NCBI RefSeq assembly: GCF_003688915.1
Contig: NZ_REFU01000004.1
Span: 62,001 to 126,000 of the forward strand
Direction of reading: 5' to 3'
From: Rhodococcus sp. SBT000017
GTDB taxonomy: Bacteria; Actinomycetota; Actinomycetes; Mycobacteriales; Mycobacteriaceae
DNA: 64,000 nucleotides
Made by a program: the position numbers and the translations under genes. Numbering within the stretch: position 1 is the stretch's first letter; the number at the start of each line of letters is the position of its first letter. The notes beneath the pieces are model-generated. The model was given only the letters and a program-made list of their open reading frames with translations, had not been told where the DNA came from and did no database searches. Below, one piece after another: positions 61,408 through 64,000 of this stretch.

Positions 61408-61523
61408 ACCGATGGCTCGGCGTCCCCGGCTCGGGTCGAGGGGGCCTGCGGCAGCCCCTCGAGCTCCCCCGCTCGGCGCATCACCGGTGTCCGTTGACGT
61501 CGACGCGGGCGGCTCACCGCTCG

Positions 61524-61892
61524 TCAGTGTGCGGCGTTGTACGCCTCTTCTATATCGGCCGGGATGCGGCCGCGTTCGCTGATCTTGTAGCCCTGATCGA
61601 ACGCCCACTGCCGGATCGCGCGCGTCTGCTCCGGATCACGCTTGACCGATCCGCCGGCCGCTGTCGCAGTCGACGCGGCAGCGGGGGAAGTCTTACGCTT
61701 GCGGCCACCGACTCGCGTCGCATGCCCGACGTAATAGTCGAGCTTCTTGTGGAACTCGTTCGCGTTCTTCGCTTTCAGGTCGATCGAGTACTCGACACCG
61801 TTGATCGCGAATTCGATTGTTTCGCCGGATTCGCCGTCGATGACCGACCCGTCGATATCGTCGACCAACTGAACTGTCACTTGTTTGGCCAC
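61524..61892 (-). CDS. lsr2: Lsr2-family nucleoid-associated protein
   Basis: 122 residues. The N-terminal dimerisation domain reads VTVQLVDDIDGSVIDGESGE, then TIEFAINGVEYSIDLKAKNA. The C-terminal DNA-binding domain ends QTRAIRQWAFDQGYKISERG, then RIPADIEEAYNAAH, with the AT-hook-like RGR motif. Lsr2 is the H-NS analogue of actinobacteria and silences AT-rich foreign DNA. A plasmid copy may damp the cost of this replicon. It converges on the ParB-domain gene, with the AT-rich 61893-62100 as its promoter region. Confidence 0.92.
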   Translation of the reverse strand: MAKQVTVQLVDDIDGSVIDGESGETIEFAINGVEYSIDLKAKNANEFHKKLDYYVGHATRVGGRKRKTSPAAASTATAAGGSVKRDPEQTRAIRQWAFDQGYKISERGRIPADIEEAYNAAH

Positions 61893-62321
61893 AGCCGCAG
61901 AACCTTTCCATTACACGTTACGAAGCGTCCTTGCATTCGTCTCCATGCAGGGTAAACCAGCGTCGATATCCGCATTCTTCATCGACACGAAAGTTTCTAC
62001 TCGACCTATTCGAAACCGTAACTACCTACGACGAAAATACCGCTACGGCAAAGCAATAGCGTTCCAACGCGCTGGGTGCGAACGCATCTCATACGTGTTG
62101 CAGTGCAACAGAATCGACCGCGTGGACGCGCTCGCACGTCCCCGTTCGGGGCCGCCCCATATGGGTCACCAATTTGGTCGTACGAGTCGTCCCAGCCTGA
62201 CATGCCGGGGACCCCGTCCAATCAAACCGCGGTCGCACGCTCCCAAGACGCGGTTTGACAGTCCACCCTCGTCATGTCGATCGGGGACGTCTCATCCGAA
62301 CCTTTGGAAGGTGTCCCTGCC
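61893..62321. other. Lsr2 promoter region and CCCATATGGG site
   Basis: About 430 bases without a supported gene. Contents: relatively AT-rich DNA upstream of lsr2, CCCATATGGG at 62156-62165 (the parAB-type palindrome core), and an inverted repeat TCAAACCGCG (62222-62231)/CGCGGTTTGA (62249-62258). Confidence 0.45.
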
Positions 62322-62579
62322 ATGAACAACAACCTGCTCAACGATCACCAGATCATCACCGATCTCATCGGCAATGCCGCTCAGCTCCCCGCCGAAGATC
62401 CGCGCGCGGCCCGGTGGGCCACCGAAGCGCTCGCGCTCGCCAGCGCAGCAGAGCTACCCATCCTCATCGAGGAGGCCGAAGGGGTGCTCGGACGGATCGA
62501 GCACGACACCACCTGCCGGTGGTGCGCCGGGCAGCCGGGAGCAGCCATCCCGGTCGGGTCCTTCTGGTGCACCCACTAA
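62322..62579 (+). CDS. Small hypothetical protein, 85 aa
   Basis: ATG 62322 behind GGAAGGTG. Helical N-terminal part (LLNDHQIITDLIGNAAQLPA; ATEALALASAAELPILIEEA) and a C-terminal CRWCAG...FWCTH that could bind zinc through two or three cysteines. A strong terminator follows. Function unknown. Confidence 0.55.
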   Translation: MNNNLLNDHQIITDLIGNAAQLPAEDPRAARWATEALALASAAELPILIEEAEGVLGRIEHDTTCRWCAGQPGAAIPVGSFWCTH

Positions 62580-62593
62580 GCCCCAGGCCCTCC

Positions 62594-62634
62594 GGGGTCC
62601 CGGTCCCACCACGGGGCCGGGACCCCCCTTTTTT
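62594..62634 (+). terminator. Strong intrinsic terminator
   Basis: GGGGTCCCGG-TCCC pairs with GGG-GCCGGGACCCC around a short ACCAC loop and is followed by CCTTTTTT. Confidence 0.85.
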
Positions 62635-62782
62635 GTCTCCCGCACGGTCTGGAATACCACCGACAGCACTGTCGTTGTCGAACTCGACGGCGTTCGATCC
62701 CAATGCCCCGGGTACCAACCATCAGCCGCTACGAGCGGCCACCTGCCGAGAGGCGCACTGGCGAACACCGTCACCCAGCATC

Positions 62783-62823
62783 GAAACAGGGGCCACGCAT
62801 CACAGATGAGTGGCCCCTGTTTC
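62783..62823. terminator. Hairpin with 13-bp perfect stem
   Basis: GAAACAGGGGCCA (62783-62795) and its exact complement (62811-62823), 15-base loop. The A and T ends give T-runs on both strands, so it may work in both directions. Confidence 0.65.
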
Positions 62824-62938
62824 GTTTGAAACGACCCGTCGACGCGGCCACTGCCGCGTCTCCGAAACTTCTCGTCCAGTCATTCGAGTAAATGACTGTT
62901 GCCGGAACCGCCGCACCACCCCGTGCGTCCAACCGGAC

Positions 62939-63112
62939 ATGGACGACGACGAGCGCGCAGCCATCCGATCGGAAGGCCACGACCCCGACCACCCGGCCGT
63001 CTCTCACGCCCTCGACCAGGTCAAACACACCCTCCGCCGGTACCGGCACCTCGCCTGGACCTTCACCAAGGACGACCTCGACGGCGTCTCCATTCCTCGC
63101 CGAACGAGCTGA
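62939..63112 (+). CDS. Small acidic/basic protein, 57 aa
   Basis: ATG 62939: MDDDERAAIRSEGHDPDHPA, then VSHALDQVKHTLRRYRHLAW. One helical segment, no known motif. It lies 77 bases before the ImuA-like gene in the same direction. The frame is open upstream to 62810 but crosses the hairpin at 62783-62823, so the short form is preferred. Confidence 0.4.
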   Translation: MDDDERAAIRSEGHDPDHPAVSHALDQVKHTLRRYRHLAWTFTKDDLDGVSIPRRTS

Positions 63113-63189
63113 CCAGCACATTCGACAGTCGAACACCCGTTCGATACGCTGGCGGTAGTTCCTACCGGCACGGCGAAAGGTCGATCCAC

Positions 63190-64000
63190 ATGGCCACCGT
63201 CGACGCCATCCCCGACCTCACCGGACTCGACAAAGCCACCCAACTCGACGTCCTACGCCGACGGATGGCCACCGTCCCCGGCGGCCGCCGCGACCACGCA
63301 CCCACCGACCTCCCCACCATCACCGCACCCGAACCAGCGGCACCCACCGCAGGCAGCACGGACTTCGCGGGCGAGGCCGACGGCTCGGAGCCGCTCAACG
63401 CGGCTGTACGCGGCAAAACCCTTCGCACCATGCCAGTACCACCACCGCTCGCCGCGCTGCTCCCACGCCGAGCTCTGGCCCGCGGAACCGCCGTCACCGT
63501 CACCGGTGCCGGGTCCATGCTCATCGCCCTCGTCGCCGAAGCATCCGCAGCCGGCCACCACGTCGCCCTCATCGGCCAACCACGCCTGAGCCTGCTCGCC
63601 GTCCACGAACACGGCGGGGATCTCGCAAAAGTCCACCTCGTCGATCCAGGGGCAGGGGACCCGCTCGACGCTGCCTCGATCTGTCTCGACGGGCTGGATC
63701 TGGTCGTCACCACCGTGCACGGCCGAGACGTACCACCCACGCGCGCAAGGGCTTTGCTCGCAAGGAATCGTCGACATGCCAGCATCCTGGTCCTCACGGA
63801 TGGACACATGCCCGGTACCGATCTCACGATCGCCTCCACCGTCACCGGCTACGGCGGAATCGAGCAGGGGAGAGGGCGCATCAAATCCATCACCCTCGAC
63901 ACCACCGTCCACGGCCGCGGAACACCACACCGCACCGGCCGCTACACACTCACCACCCCCAGCTTCGGCGAGACAGGGCTGCGCTGGACACCCGCACCCG
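63190..64000 (+). CDS. ImuA-like RecA-fold protein, cut by the window end
   Basis: At least 270 residues from ATG 63190 (GAAAGG upstream), with no stop before 64000. The first 90 residues are proline/alanine-rich. The core reads LPRRALARGTAVTVTGAGSM, LIALVAEASAAGHHVALIGQ, then LDLVVTTVHG and HASILVLTDG. It is a RecA-like fold in which the Walker A loop is degenerate (TGAGSML). This is typical of actinobacterial ImuA-type proteins that precede imuB (Y-family polymerase) and dnaE2. Those genes would lie to the right. It would serve translesion mutagenesis, if the context holds. Confidence 0.5.
   Translation, partial: MATVDAIPDLTGLDKATQLDVLRRRMATVPGGRRDHAPTDLPTITAPEPAAPTAGSTDFAGEADGSEPLNAAVRGKTLRTMPVPPPLAALLPRRALARGTAVTVTGAGSMLIALVAEASAAGHHVALIGQPRLSLLAVHEHGGDLAKVHLVDPGAGDPLDAASICLDGLDLVVTTVHGRDVPPTRARALLARNRRHASILVLTDGHMPGTDLTIASTVTGYGGIEQGRGRIKSITLDTTVHGRGTPHRTGRYTLTTPSFGETGLRWTPAP

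Noticed and set aside
63253..63930. Two overlapping minus-strand frames at the right edge
   Set aside because: They are shadows of the plus-strand ImuA-like frame, which has a ribosome-binding site and runs off the window.

Overview
The window is high-GC DNA that reads like a large plasmid, or an integrated plasmid-derived island, of an actinomycete close to Rhodococcus, Gordonia or Mycobacterium. The pointers are an Lsr2 nucleoid protein, DUF3068, DUF2637, DUF4235 and DUF3618 proteins, GAF-ANTAR and DICT regulators, frequent GTG starts and GTGA or ATGA stop-start overlaps. Genus is inference; no rRNA or tRNA gene was seen.

Layout. 0-11.7 kb is plasmid maintenance: an HEXXH peptidase/7-TM pair, a primase-polymerase-type replication protein, an AT-rich tract and a parA/small parB operon bracketed by CCCATATGGG palindromes, with a decayed HAD phosphatase gene and small plasmid proteins. 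12.2-15.6 kb is a compact cassette of SIR2-SLOG, DprA/Smf-like and ComF-like phosphoribosyltransferase genes, beside an AAA-ATPase remnant. This is the best candidate for an undescribed (defence-type) system. 15.7-22.9 kb is a Tn402/Tn5053-like element (tniA-tniB-tniQ). Its left end cuts off the start of a serine resolvase gene, and the tni genes are followed by a tyrosine recombinase and a catalytic-site-less partner.

23-46.7 kb is cargo of chromosomal character. It holds signalling genes (GGDEF, a decayed EAL-DICT, GAF-ANTAR, STAS, GlxA/AraC), a ThiF-like gene near a FeeM-like gene, an ECF sigma factor beside an Asp23/Gls24 envelope-stress cluster with two CRP/GlxR-type palindromes nearby, threonine synthase, and a YihY/holin/DUF3618/DUF4235 membrane cluster. 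46.9-53 kb is a second accessory patch: an AbiF/Abi_2-like HEPN gene interrupted by an IS3-family fragment and preceded by a structured, possibly non-coding RNA region; a second serine resolvase with a three-subsite res-like region; a putative ADP-ribosyltransferase pair; and an IS110 element. 52.8-55.7 kb is a MerR-controlled DrrAB-like ABC exporter. 56-64 kb returns to plasmid backbone: two genes behind duplicated leaders, a pentapeptide-repeat membrane protein, a ParB-domain protein, Lsr2, small proteins, and an ImuA-like gene that runs off the window.

The two serine recombinase genes are in direct orientation 33 kb apart and enclose the Tn402-like element and the cargo. Three small paralogous proteins with a PHRWA(I/V)A core occur at 23.3, 44.0 and 48.4 kb, all on the minus strand.
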